DNA from: Saposhnikovia divaricata
Lineage: Eukaryota; Streptophyta; Magnoliopsida; Apiales; Apiaceae
Reading direction: 5' to 3'
Assembly: GCA_036435485.1 (NCBI GenBank)
Contig: CM071600.1
Location: 63,051,546 to 63,115,545 of the forward strand
Length of the DNA stretch: 64,000 nucleotides
Shown here: positions 37,401 through 49,541 of the stretch, one piece after another
How positions within the stretch are numbered: the first letter of the stretch is position 1
How the letters are laid out: every line of letters starts with the position of its first letter
The notes under the pieces: generated by a model
Told to the model about the DNA's origin: nothing
Seen by the model: only the letters and a program-made list of their open reading frames with translations
Database searches by the model: none
Translations under genes and position numbers: made by a program

Positions 37401-38023
37401 GCAATTGCGATGCAAGGAAGCATGAAGCAGATTAATGAATGGAGGGAGGTTCGTAGAAAGCAACTGGTTTTTGGAAGGGGCTCTGTAGATCGAGGTCAGG
37501 AGATTAAATGGTGTGCTCCAACAGAGGGAAGAGTTAAGTTGAATGAGGATGCGTCTGTAATGCCGGGAGCAAATTCGTATGCTATAGGAATGATTATCAG
37601 AGACTGCGAGGGTAGATTCATTCAAGCTAAGAATCTACGACGGACAGGTGTTATGCCAGTTTTCGAAGCTGAGGTGTGGGGAGTGTACGAAGCTTTGAAG
37701 TGGCTGAAAGAGTTGCAGCTAGGCAATGCTATTGTTGAAACTGATTCGATGCTCACTGTCAATGCTCTGTTGAAGAATGTGGAGTATAACTTAGAAGTTG
37801 GGGATGTGCTTGAGGATTGTAGGTCTATTCTAAGGAGTAATCCTAATGTTTCGATTTCTTTTGTTAAAAGGCAGGCCAACACGGTAGCCCATTTGCTAGC
37901 TAGGGTACCTTGTATGGTGGATTGCCACAATGTTTTTATGTCTCCTCCTAGAATTGTGTTGGAGACTATTATGCTTGAAGCGGTGATGACGTAATAAAAT
38001 TTCTTTCCATTTCAAAAAAAAAA

Positions 38024-38040
38024 AGACATGATTTATAACA
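38024..38040 (+). repeat. LINE target-site duplication, right copy
   Basis: Identical to 22111-22127, directly after the A-rich tail of the LINE. Confidence 0.95.
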
Positions 38041-38683
38041 AGATTCTTAACAATGACCACATTACATAGAATCATGATATATTTCATTTGTAATAAGAAT
38101 TACAACATGTGACATTTGAACCTAAACTCTTGTCAGCATACCAAGAAACTATATAAATTCACAAAATAAACATTTACAAGTGCACGATATTAGAATATCT
38201 GCAATATTCATGGAAGTAACATTGTATTTTTTGATCGTCAAAAATGACATATTCTCAAAAGTAAACAAACAATAAGAGCTTGTTTTAGTTAACTTAAAAA
38301 ATGTTACTTATAATTTAAAGTAAACTTTGTTTGTTTTGAGTAGAAAATAATAATTTTAACTTTAAATTAAATGCATATGTTTGATTGAATTTACTTAAAG
38401 CGAATTTATTTCAAAAAATTTGACTAAAAATAGAAATTTATATTTTTTAAACATAAAATAAAAGTATAAAGTTCAAATACATGAAAAAATTAAAATGTGA
38501 GTTAAAAGATGATTCAAATGTATAAAATTTGATGTGATGAAAAAATAAGTTGAAAAAAGTACCTACGGGATACTTAAAATTTTAAATTAAAATTAATTTT
38601 AAACAAAAAAATTAAAATGTACACAAACACATCAATGAACAACTTAAAACGAGTTGGGACAGCTTTAAGCTATCAGGCTCTAA
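38041..38683. other. intergenic
   Basis: Continuation of the tandem repeat cut by the LINE, then AT-rich DNA. No gene seen. Confidence 0.45.
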
Positions 38684-39124
38684 GGCCATCTCCAGCAGTT
38701 GTGATCCAAAAATTTAAATTTGAATATCTAAATTCTAATCCAATTTTTTTGATCAACTCCAGCAACGTGATCCAAATTTTGATCCAAATTACTATTTACA
38801 TATTATATTACATAAGTTTATATTAAACTTTTTATTCTTAAATTTTATATTTAACCATTATTAACTATTTATATTATATTTAATTATATAATTAATTAAA
38901 TCATGAATTTTAAAATATACGTAAGTAAGATTAAAATGGTCTTGATAAAAAAAATAACATAAAATTGTATGCTTAATTAACAAACAACACATTCATTTTA
39001 TTAATCAACATATAAGATATCAATGATACAACTAATTTTTCGAATTAGTATATTCTTCCCACAAATGCTCATTTAATGCATCTCTAAGTGCAATATGAGC
39101 CTCTTCATTTTTAATTTTTCTACG

Positions 39125-40000
39125 TCAGCTCAGAAATTCTTGGAATTGAATATTTTCATCAATCGAGATTATCTCAACTTCTGGGTCTGGCATTTCTAAT
39201 CGTCCTTCAATTGGTGCACTTAAATCACGTTTATCTTCGATTATCATATTGTGCATAATAATGCATGCAGTCACAATATCATGTAGTACATTTTTGCTCT
39301 GAAAGCGTGATGGTCCGACAACAATTGCAAAACGTGATTTGAGTACTCCAAATGCACTTTCAACATCTTTCTGGTGTGCCTCTTGTTTCATTGCGAAGAA
39401 CTTTTTTTTTTTGGACCTCGTGGATCATGAATAGTTTGTACCAATGTAGTCATTTCGGATATATACCATCAACTAGATAATATCTCATGTCATACTCTTT
39501 TCCTTGAATGACATAACGTGTTGGAGGAGGAATACCTTGAGCTAGGTTTGCGAAAAGATGAGACGACTCCAACACATTGATGTCATTATTAGATCTTGGT
39601 AGAACAAAATATGCATGCCATATCCATAGATCATAATCAGCTACAGCTTTCAGGATAATAGTAGGAGATCCACTACGATCAGCATATTCTCCTGCCTAAC
39701 CTATTGGACAATTTTTCCATTTCCAATGCATACAATCTAAATTGCCCAACATTCTAAGAAAATCTTGAATCTTACCAACATGAAGAAGTCTAGCGACATC
39801 ACTAGCATTAGGTGAACAAATATATTATTGTCCAAATATCTCAACAACGGCTCAACAAATTTTTTTTAAACTTTCAAGAGCCGTAGATTCCCCTATTTTG
39901 ATATATTCATCCGTGGCATCTGCCGACATACTATAAGCTAACATTCGAAATACTGCCGTAATTTTTTACAAAGGTGACAATGCAAGTTCACTTGCAGCAT
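39125..40000 (-). pseudogene. Harbinger-type DDE transposase remnant
   Basis: The intact C-terminal frame (39391-39125) contains QKDVESAFGVLKSRFAIVVG and HDIVTACIIMHNMIIED, hallmark of the plant Harbinger nuclease family. Upstream on the same strand (39610-39450) other conserved segments are readable in a different frame with stops: RSNNDINVLESS, PPPTRYVIQG, YYLVDGIYP. Multiple frame changes make it inactive. Confidence 0.88.
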
Positions 40001-40171
40001 TTCTATTCTGTAAAATATGTGTGCATAAAAATTTAGAGGATGTGTGTGTCAAGTTGAGCAAAAGAAACTAAGTGGTGCCTCTAACGAAGATATTGTAAAT
40101 ATTTTTCATTATGTGAAAATAAAGTACTAATATGTAAATATGTAATGAGCATATTGTATTTTTTGTTTTAA

Positions 40172-40697
40172 GATAGAACAAGCGAAAATATTATTAAAAA
40201 TAGATCCACTTTATCGAAAAGAATATAAATTTAATCATGTTTGGCCTATTCACAAAGATTGTGAGAAATTTTTTGTTCCAACTATAATTCCAGAGCCAAC
40301 TGTTCAACAACCAAGCTCAACTGATGAAGATATTGGTGCAAATTTATCATCCTTTGCCATCAACTCAAATGACGAATAAATGGGAGCAACATAAAACAAG
40401 CGCCCAATCGAAATAAAAAAGGCGAAAGGGAAAAGAAAACATGATGAAAGAATTGATAAAATTATTCAACAAAATAATATTCTTGTTGCTTTAATAAAAA
40501 AGAGAAATGATGATGCTAAATGAAAATTACATTTAGGAGAATATAAAGAAGAAAATAAGATTTTGTTGAAAGATTTGAACTCTATATTTGATCCAAACTT
40601 ACGTGAATTCGTGGTGGACATATTGGAATTATGCAAAGAATGACTCAAGAACAAAGATCAACTCCTCAAAATCGAGAAAATGAAGAGGAAGGCTAAG
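40172..40697 (+). pseudogene. Harbinger ORF1 (NAM-associated/Myb-like) remnant
   Basis: The plus-strand frame reads KFNHVWPIHKDCEKFF, then a polar linker, KKAKGKRKHDERIDKIIQQN and a leucine-rich end (ILLKDLNSIFDPNLREFV), matching the C-terminal 'no apical meristem-associated' region of PIF/Harbinger ORF1 proteins. Several in-frame stops are present. Confidence 0.7.
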
Positions 40698-41196
40698 GAT
40701 CTCAAAATAATATTTATAGCTAGGGATAATATTTTGATTATCTTGGTGGAAACATAAATTATTTTTCTGATTAAAACAAATTTTATGTTTATTTGTACCA
40801 TTTTCTAGTCATTTTCTTTATTGTCCTTTTAATTTATTTCAATTAATGTAAATTTTATTTTATGCATTTAATGTACTTTTATTTAAATTTTAATGAAATA
40901 TGTTTTTCTCATTTTTAAGTTTTATTCTAAATATTAAATTTTATTAACTATTAGTTACATTCTGACATTAATTAATTAATTAAAAAATTATAAAAAAATT
41001 TTAAATTTAATAAACTAAACAAATATAAATAACAAAACAAAATATGGATCCAAATTTGGATCACTGAATAGTACTAATCCAAATTTGGATGAGTATTCAC
41101 TAATCCAAATATGGATCACCATTTGGATCATTGCTCGAAGAGAATTTGGAATAATTTATCCAAATTTGAATTTTGGGATCATTGAGTTTGTCCTAA

Positions 41197-41717
41197 GCCC
41201 TCAACATTATTCCCAATTTTTGCATCACTTAGTCCAATCGATGTCACTATGAACACAAATTCACTTAATTATTTGTCAGAATAATTAAGGTATTTATATC
41301 CAACGAATGTTACTCAATTTTTTTTCATACGAGACGTGAAATAATTGATCTTTCTTACTCTCCGTCCTAACATATTATTAATATTTTTCTTTTTGAGACG
41401 TCATATTTAATTGTTAATATTTTTTAAGATAATATTTTTTTATTAAAAACTTATTAACTTACATACTTTATCTTTTCTTTTCTTTAATTTTCATAATCTT
41501 CGTGATTAATTCAAATTTTAATAACGGGATGGGATATAAGATAATAATAAATAAATAGTACTGTAACTTATTTGATAGAATTGTGGTCTCTAATAAATAC
41601 TATCGGAGTCAAAGATTCGGAGATGGAAGTCCCTTCAATACGAATTCTTGGTAGAATTTTTGTAAAACTAGACCTAATTAGTTAATCTATTATCTATTAT
41701 CTATCTATCTATTATAT
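41197..41717. other. intergenic
   Basis: AT-rich. A short TCTA/CTAT tract at about 41688-41712 borders the next element. No gene seen. Confidence 0.45.
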
Positions 41718-42450
41718 GAGTTAAGTTCTATGGAGACCAAAATTTTAGTGGAGACCAGAGACCATATTTCAATCAAAACACTGAAAAAAGTTATTCATTG
41801 AAAATTATGGGGTTAATTGGCTATTTCGTCATTGAAGTGGGCATCAACTTGCAATTGGGTCACTGAACTGAAAAAACTTACAGTCAACTAGTTAAAGCAA
41901 TTAAAACTTTCATTTAGGTGATTGTAGTTAACTAAACATTTCAGCGCCGTTAAATGTCTTTGACCAATAACGGAGGGCCGTTAAGTCGCGTATAGTCAGC
42001 TGCCACATCAGTTTTTTAGACAGACCCGCTCCATTGAAATGACCCGGCCCATTCAAATGACCCAATAAAATTAACAACCCGATCCATAATTAAAACCTAA
42101 TAACAGGTTTATTACATTTCTTATTACCCAAAACGGCATAAATCTTGAAAGAGGAGACAGAAGGCGACATCGAAGAAACGAGTGAAGATTGAAGAATCGG
42201 TTTATCATCATGTAAGTTCCATCTTCGTATTGTGTGTACAACCTGTTTATCTAATAGCTTTCTTTTGAATTGAACCCCTTTTTAAAATTAGGGTTGTTAT
42301 TAACATGCATCTTTATTCATGTGATATATTGTTATTGTGAAAGCTATTAGATTTAAGTATCCTGTGAACAAACTTGTTAATTTAAGTATCCTTTGTTTGA
42401 TTCTTGTATTTTGAAGTTATTTTCTCTTTGTGCATTTTGTATCGGTACAG

Positions 42451-45421
42451 GAGTAGAAAGTATAGTTTGGCTGTGTATTATGGTGGTAATATTGTGAATA
42501 TACCTCATAAAGCTTACACGTCAAATATAGTAAAAGTGTTTAAAGATGTTGAATTAGAGGACATGACCGTTGATGAAATAAAAAAGAGTTTGGGTCCTAT
42601 AATGGGAGAATTTGATTCACTGTATTATCCTAAGGATGGGAGAAGTATAAGTGGTGGATTAAATCTTTTGAATGATGCAAGCAAGAATGAGATGTTAGAA
42701 TTAAGTTTGAATGTTAATGGAGTGATAATGTTACTTGTGAATCATATACCCGGGTGGGGGGCACAAGAGGTTGAGGATGATGAGGAAAGTAATAGGAGCT
42801 ATAGTGATGAAGAATTCACTGAAATTAGGAGGGCTACAAGGGCAGGGAGGAAACAAATTGAACAAGAAGAGGTGCTACATGAATTATTTGAAGAAGATGA
42901 TGGAGATGAACAATATTTTAGTGAGGGTAGTAGTGGGTCTGAGTACTTTAATGCAGAATATAGTGAAGAGGATGAGGATGATGAGGTGTGTTATGCTGAG
43001 CCACCACAAAAAAGAAAAGTAGGGAACATTGAGGAAATATTTAATAGCTCTACACCTGCTAAAGACATAAAGTGGGAGGTAGGGTTAATTTTTATAGATA
43101 AAAAGCAATTGAAAACAGCAATAAGGGACAACTCAATGGCAACAGGTAGACCATACAGGTATCTATCAGATGACAAACAAAGAATACAAGTTGCATGTGC
43201 TAAGGGTTGCCCCTTCAAAATGTGGGCCAGTTACATTAAGGGTAGTGATGGTTGGCAGATAAAACTGTAGTAAATGAACATAATTGTGTGTGGACTTATA
43301 AGAACAAACTTGTGACTGTGAAGTACTTGGTAGATATGTTTGGAGACAGAATTAGGAAGAACCCAAATTGGAAATTAACAGAAATGCAAGAAGAATTTAA
43401 GAGAGTCCTGAAAGTGGATGTGTGTGAGGCCAAATGTTGCAGGGTCAGACAACAAGCTCTTTCTGCCGTTGAAGAAAAAATGAAAGAGCACTATGCTAAT
43501 CTCAGAAGGTTTGCAGGTGAGATCTTAAGAAGTAACAACAATAACACTGTGAAGATTTCTACTACAAGGGAACATGAGGGAAAGATTTAAAAGAATTTAC
43601 ATATGCTATGATGCCTTGAAGAAAGCATGGAAGAATGAGTGTAGGCCAGTGCTGGGTCTAGATGGGTGTTTTTTGAAGACAGTGTGTGGGGGACAACTTC
43701 TTTCTGCAGTTGGTAGAGATGGAAACAACTGTATATTCCCTATAGCCATGGCTGTGGTTGAAAATGAGTGTTATGATTCATGGAAATGGTTCTTAGAGCT
43801 GCTCATATCTGATCTGGATTTACAATTAGGGTTTGGAAAAACTCTAATTTCTGATCAACAAAAGGTATGTACTTAATTTACTTGTAGTTTCATTTACTAG
43901 TGAATGCATATCTTGACTTGTATGTATGAATATCATATGCAGGGGTTGGACAAAGCTATTAGAGAGTTATTGCCAGATGTGGAACATCGCTTTTGTACTA
44001 GGCATCTTGTCTCAAACTTGACAAGTAAATATCCTTCATCTGCTGTTAAAAATGCATTCTGGGAGGCAGCCACTGCAACACATCCCCAGGCTTTCAAGGC
44101 TGCAATGAAAGGAATGGAGAGAGTCTCCAAGGGAGCTGCTCAGAAAATGAGTGAACTGGACCCAGCTGCATGGACTAAAGCTCACTTCTCTACACATTCC
44201 ATGACTGACAGCACAGATAACAACATGAGTGAATGTTTCAACTCATGGATCTTAAAAACAAGGTACATGCCTATTATAGATATGCTAACTGAGATCCATG
44301 ATATGATTATGACTAGGCTACATGAAAAAAGGGATTCAATGGCACAAAGAGACTGTATCATTGTACCTGTAATGAAGAAAATCCTTGATAATGCAGTGAA
44401 AGATAGTGTAGGGTTTACAGTATTGTGGGATGGGAGAGATAACTATGTTGTAAAGGGCAAGGGAGGTTCAGTTTGTGTTAACCTTAAGGCCAGGACATGT
44501 TCTTGTAGGGTTTGGGAATTGACTGGGGTTCCATGTTGTCACGCAGTAACAGCAATTCAAAAGTCTAGGCAGAATCCAGTAGATTTTGTTGCTAAGTGGT
44601 ACACAAAGGAATGTTACATGAGAACATATGCTTACAGTTTGGAGCCAATAAAGGGTGAAGCTTTTTGGGAGGATGTGGAAGGTGACAATGTACTGCCACC
44701 TATAATTGTGAAAAAACTTAGGGGTAGACCTAAGAAATTACGGAGAAGAGAAGGTTGTGAAGGATCTGTTACTAGTGGTAAGAAGGTAAGGATGTCTTAC
44801 AGAGGCAGAATCATGCATTGTGGGATATGTAGAGAAGCAGGGCACAATAGGTCTAATTGTCCTACTAAACCAGCAGATGGTGCACCCCCACAACCTCAGA
44901 AGAAAAGAGGAAGAAAGAAGAAAAATGCTGAAAATGAAGGGCATGAGGAAGAACTTGAAAGGGAGATGGAGCAACAGACCACTGAACTTGAAACTGGTGA
45001 GGCATTGCTAATGGAAGAAATGATGAGGGACATGGGGGAAGAAGATTCACAGGCCAACATCAACAAGGGTAAGAAAGGCAAAACTGCAACCTTGGATGAA
45101 ATTGATGCTTCTATCAAGGCACAAGAGAGCACCATGAGATTTGTAAGTCCAGTCCCAATATTATATGCATTTGTATCATATTTTGGTACTTTTATGAATA
45201 TTTATACTATTTATTTTTGTTAGATGCCAAATCCAAGACTCAATCACTGCAGCAATGTTGGCACTGGTAGCACACCCCCAGCATCTACACCACCAAATGC
45301 TCCTTCAAAAAGATCCAAAGGTGGGAGTCAACTTGGAAACTCACAAGGAGCACTCACAAGGACCAAGGCTGTCAAACCATCAAAGCCAGTGAAGCAGTTT
45401 GTTGCACCAAGAAAAAAGTAG
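42451..45421 (+). pseudogene. MURA-type transposase, frameshifted
   Basis: Acidic N-terminal part, then the MuDR DNA-binding domain (VGLIFIDKKQLKTAIRDNSM, ACAKGCPFKMWASYIKG; about 43078-43260), MULE DDE domain (VLGLDGCFLKT, ISDQQK), SWIM zinc finger (CSCRVWELTGVPCCHAV; about 44500) and a CCHC knuckle (CGICREAGHNRSNC). Introns 43865-43942 and 45143-45223 are in phase, and the last exon is 45224-45421. Two frame breaks are seen: loss of one base in the A run near 43260, and another near 43575-43590. The 5' exon border (acceptor at 42448-42450) is a guess and the initiator codon was not fixed. Confidence 0.88.
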
Positions 45422-45726
45422 TTTTATCTTTTGAAGACAGTGTTTTGTTATGTGGTCACAACTTTTATGTTACTAAGTGTTAACTTTGAACTTAATTTGT
45501 TTGAGTTCTATTATGACATTGTATCTGTTGAACTTAATGGTAATGGCTACCTTTGAACTTAATTTGTTTGAGTACTATTATGACATTCTATCTGTTGAAC
45601 TTAATGGTAATGGCTACAATTTCTCTTAGATTGAATTCTTATCAACTAAAAATTAAATTAACATAGATATCCAAATTAAGGCATTAGTACATAGTCATTA
45701 GCCATTACAATGGTTTACAGGCTTCA

Positions 45727-46292
45727 TTACACAATCCTAACAAAGGAAAGCAACATTACAAGTACAAATACAACCAATAATTTCTTCCACCAGTACATAG
45801 TCTTCTCCATCTGCAAAATTACCAACTCATATTCTTTGTTTTTTTCATTCGAAATCATTAACTCCTCATTCAACAAAACAACCTTCTTCTCCGAAAAGCT
45901 AAATTCCTCATTCACTCTCTGAACTTCTCTAGTTTTAACATCCAACTTCATCTTCAATTCTTCGATAACTTCTCTAGCTCTGTCTGTGTACGGCGGCTCG
46001 GCCCATTGAAAAAATTTGCAATTTAGATTAGGATCCTATAGACACCGAATTCAAATAACAATTAAACTCCCAAACTTACAAAGAACATGTAGATACAATA
46101 AAGATAAAAGTTACTCAGTACCTTATATCGACTACATCCGAAAAATCGCCTTCCCGGATCGAGAGTACCATTCCTCCATGCCTCCCAACATGGAGCAGGA
46201 ATTCCACATCTACAATTTACATATTCAAATTTTGGGTCCAATCTTCTGGAATTTTTAATAGAACTTCTTGAGTTTGAACTAGAAGAACTCAT
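45727..46292 (-). CDS. GRF-type zinc-finger protein with C-terminal membrane helix, MULE-borne
   Basis: Two exons on the minus strand, 46292-46122 and 46035-45727, joined by a GT-AG intron in phase 0, 159 residues, no lesion. A Ser-rich start is followed by a GRF zinc finger (CRCGIPAPCWEAWRNGTLDPGR, with FFGCSRY, about residues 27-57), a coiled coil (about 75-135) and a C-terminal hydrophobic segment (LLVVFVLVMLLSF) that could span a membrane. Architecture resembles the plant At4g04775-like family. It lies wholly inside the MULE, antisense and convergent to the transposase. GRF fingers bind nucleic acid; a role in transposition is inference. Confidence 0.8.
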
Positions 46293-46995
46293 GGTAGAAA
46301 TCTAACAATAACGTTAATATTTGAAGAAGGGATGAAGAAGAGCTATAGTATATGTATAGGAAGAGAGGAAGAAGGGAGGAAGAAGGAAGGAAGAAGCTTC
46401 AATAACGTTAATGGCTGTATACATATTTATATATATATGAGTTGTGGGTTAATTGGGTTGGATATTTAATCTGGGTATAACGGTCCAGTCTAGTCAGCGA
46501 GGCCATGTCAGCACATCATCGACAAGTCAGCATACACAATCACTTTTCCATCCAGTATTTAACTTTTCAAACGTCAATCACCTAAATGAAAGTTTTAATT
46601 GCTTTAACTAGTTGACTGTAAGTTTTTTCAGTTCAGTGACCCAATTGCAAGTTGATGCCCACTTCAATGACGAAATAGCCAATTAACCCGAAAATTATGT
46701 TGGATGAAAATCACTATTTCATTTATTTCATTGAAAATCTTAAAAATCATATATGTTTTACATGCAAATTTCATTAAAAATCTTGGAAATCATGTATGTT
46801 CTGTAAACAAAATATTGCAAAACGTATTGTTCTCCAAAACATGTTCTGCTTTGAAATCATATATGATTTTTAAGATTTTGAATGAAATAATAATGTTCAT
46901 TGAACATTCTTTGCATATATATATGTTTTGCAATGTTTTGAGTGCATGATTTATATGGTCTCCACTCAAATATTGGTCTCCATAGAACTAAACTC

Positions 46996-47100
46996 TCTAT
47001 TATTATATATATAATACACCAACAAGAGATAAAATTCATGAAACATTTTATTCCATTTAAATGGTGAGACATTTTAATGCACTTCAAATGTCTCAATTGC
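46996..47100. other. AT-rich flank
   Basis: Short AT-rich stretch; no feature. Confidence 0.4.
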
Positions 47101-47215
47101 CCTTGTTTTCATTATTTTTTGAAAAAAATGTTGTCAATGGGAATTGAACCTTGGTCTTCAATTTATTTTGCACATTATCATACCACTAGGCCATACACTC
47201 ATATGTGTTGTTTAT
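47100..47215 (-). mobile_element. tRNA-derived SINE remnant
   Basis: On the minus strand a Pol III box A-like TGGCCTAGTGGTA (47193-47181) is followed at suitable spacing by a box B-like GGTTCAATTCC (47150-47140), as in plant tRNA-derived SINEs. No cloverleaf can be formed, and 3' end and target duplications were not identified. Confidence 0.5.
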
Positions 47216-47823
47216 CAAACACATAATTTATATGTGTATGTGTGTCGCGTGAGCCTAATTGAAATCAAATAAAGTCTATCTAGATTGAGGAAAAAATTAT
47301 ATATGTTTATAAAAAAATTTATTATAATTATTATTTGATATATGAACTCCATGTTTACTAAATAATTATATTAATTATATAACTGTGTCCAAATTATGAT
47401 ATTAAGAATTAGAATATGAATACAATTTAAATCATCGTTGTATTAGTTAGTGTAATTGTGTTAACAAAATATTATATCTTTAAAAATAAACATACAATTT
47501 TTATCGTTGGAACTTGAAATGATCAAAAACTGAACTAAGTTTATTAAACTTAATCGAACTAAAGAAGATTGGATAATAAAATAAGATATTATGTTATCGA
47601 TGATTATACAAAGAGAAAGACTAAATTTTAAATGAACAAAACTCGACAATGATAAAAATAATGTTTGAACAACGTTAGCACAAAATTTTATGCACATCAC
47701 TATAAAGTAACTTGTGTCTCGAACGAGTTATTACACTATTACAATATAAATTAATAATATATAATATGTGATCTACTTATACATATTCATAAATTACTTA
47801 AAATTGTATTAAGTATTCATCTA
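47216..47823. other. intergenic
   Basis: AT-rich. At 47707-47740 a decayed Helitron-like end is discernible (CTTGTG..CGAACGAGTTATTACACTAT), too degenerate to call separately. Confidence 0.4.
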
Positions 47824-48082
47824 CTCCCTCTGTCTCTTAAAACTTTTCCTGTTTACCTTTATCACGTTTGCCAACGCACACTTTTGATCGTTATTATCTT
47901 TAATTTCGTATTAGTTTTAAATATAAAAACTTCACTGTATTAAAATACTCATAAATACGAATCCAACAAGATCACTCATGACTATATTTGGACTTATAGA
48001 TTGGACGTAAATTAGTAATTTGTCTCATGTTATGAACAATCCCGACATATTAAACGAGAAAAGAATTGTGAGACGGAGGGAG
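47824..48082. mobile_element. Stowaway MITE
   Basis: 259 bp with termini CTCCCTCTGTCTC and GAGACGGAGGGAG, the Stowaway (Tc1/mariner) consensus, and TA on both flanks (47822-47823 and 48083-48084). Confidence 0.93.
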
Positions 48083-48084
48083 TA

Positions 48085-48772
48085 TCTTTTAAGATTGATT
48101 CTATCAACAATGACAGTTACCATCATTGTTTGGTATCATTGGAAAGTTCTGTCTTTTGGGTAAGTATTCTCCTTTACCTTATAGAGATCAACAACAACTA
48201 CCGAAGCATAGCATGGGCAAGTATGTTTCGGATTCAAGTGCTTCAATAGACAATCGTAGGTGTCCCCATTTTCGCTCCTACCACTGCAACAATACGCTAA
48301 ACAAACGCACACTCAACATATTCATGTACAATAACCGTCACATAACGGATTTCATCACCGCCAGTGATCCCTGACTCGACACTACCACCACACACTCACC
48401 TATATCTTTTATTAATCATTTACGACATATTTAATAAAAATCGTATCCTATCTCTATGTTTATTTAGTCCATACTAACATATATACGAATTCGAACGATC
48501 AGAATTGATTTCAGAAAAATGTAATATATCAAAGGTTATGAAAATTAACGGTTAATTTCGTCGAATGTGTCGTGAATATTCAATTATAAAATTTTGGGTA
48601 TTGGGATTGTGTTAAAGAAAGCATTGTTTACAATTCCAGGTAAGTCCAATCTTAATAAAATCATGGGCTTGGATGTAATATTTGTACAAAAAATTTATTT
48701 AATTTTTATCATGTTTTGATTTGTAAATACTTTTTTAAAAATTTGTGTACGATAAAATTCCATATTTATTAA
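48085..48772. other. intergenic
   Basis: No gene or repeat recognised. Confidence 0.45.
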
Positions 48773-49541
48773 TCTATATTATATAATACTATTAATACAA
48801 ATTTAAATACTTTTGGTTGGTTGATTATCTTAATTTTTCATCGTATTAATAGTATATACATACTAAGAATAATATTTTTTACCATATTACTTTACAAAAT
48901 GTTCAATGTTCCTATATAATATTATAACATTTTATATTTGTCATATACATTTTTTTTATTATCTTAATAATTATTAGTAACTATCACACACATATATATA
49001 GACAAACAAGTCAAAGCAAACTATGATAATTAGAGAATCGAGATATAAGTGAATAATAATTCAACACATAATTAAGTGTAGCATATGTTATTTATCTTTT
49101 AGTATTTGATATTTATCGTTAATCTATGCTATTAATAGATGTGATATAAAAAGTTTTAAGATATACATGTTAAACATTTTTTTTTGAAACAATGTCACAC
49201 ATAATTATATTATTAATATTCTGTATTGTTTTTCATTGTATTGATAAGAACACTGTTCAACTTGAATTGTACTGAACACATAGTTTTTATTAATTTCACA
49301 CAACATGATACATTCGTACAAATAGAAAATGATGGTAAATATTTTGGAAAAAAATATTTTATTAAATATGATTTTACACTTATATGCCCAAATGTTGAGA
49401 TGATATGATTTATTTTATAAATTAAACCAACTATTTATAGTCTTTTTGACCAAAATTTCAATAAACTAATAACATTATATCTACGTGTTGTACAAAAACA
49501 ATTCTAGAAAATGACCCATGCCTCGCACGGGTTATTATGCT

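Larger units (their letters stand above)
23443..37994 (+). pseudogene. LINE ORF2 (endonuclease-RT-RNase H), interrupted and frameshifted
   Basis: Part 1 (23443-23978) is an APE-type endonuclease start: LSWNCRGLGN, SETL, GDFND. Part 2 resumes at 34451 with the endonuclease end (SSDHEPI), then reverse transcriptase with LIPKKEG, RPIALCNVLYKI, QSAFVPGRSITDN, KLDVSKAYDRVDW, GLRQGDPLSPYLF and FADD. zf-RVT follows (36950-37240: VPHKVKIFLWRLCRNNIPV), then a plant-type RNase H (37500-37900: KLNEDAS, FEAEVWGVYEAL, ETDS). Damage: the LTR insertion after 23978; loss of one A in the nine-A run at 35003-35011; one extra T after FADDSFVFF near 35979. Otherwise the frame is open to 37994. Confidence 0.92.
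22128..38023 (+). mobile_element. plant L1-type LINE, full-length but split by an LTR element
   Basis: Borders are set by the 17-bp target duplication and an A-rich tail at 38014-38023. It carries ORF1 (22229-23446) and ORF2 with endonuclease, reverse transcriptase, zf-RVT and RNase H regions. Removing the LTR retrotransposon at 23979-34445 and its duplicated 5 bp leaves about 5.4 kb, a usual size for plant L1 elements. Two homopolymer frameshifts in ORF2 suggest it is inactive. Confidence 0.93.
38684..41193. mobile_element. decayed PIF/Harbinger transposon
   Basis: 2510 bp flanked by TAA (38681-38683 and 41194-41196). Termini GGCCATCTCCAGCAGTTGTG and, inverted at the right, GGACAAACTCAATGATCC are imperfect inverted repeats. 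The interior holds remnants of both genes of the superfamily, divergently arranged: a DDE transposase on the minus strand and a NAM/Myb-like ORF1 on the plus strand. Confidence 0.88.
41810..46689 (+). mobile_element. Mutator-like element (MULE) with two genes
   Basis: 4880 bp with inverted termini of about 115 bp (GGGTTAATTGGCTATTTCGT.. and its complement) and a perfect 10-bp target duplication GAAAATTATG at 41800-41809 and 46690-46699. It carries a MURA-type transposase on the plus strand and a GRF zinc-finger gene on the minus strand, arranged convergently. Confidence 0.95.
41718..46995. mobile_element. terminal-repeat element hosting the Mutator-like element
   Basis: Left GAGTTAAGTTCTATGGAGAC and right (inverted) GAGTTTAGTTCTATGGAGAC are inverted repeats extending about 40 bp, and the flanks TCTATTAT(A/T) match over eight to nine bases. 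Without the insert at 41810-46689 (and its 10-bp duplication) it is a non-coding element of about 390 bp. Confidence 0.75.

Noticed and set aside
46704..47096. Two overlapping open frames on both strands
   Set aside because: AT-rich flank of the outer terminal-repeat element; no domain or codon bias.
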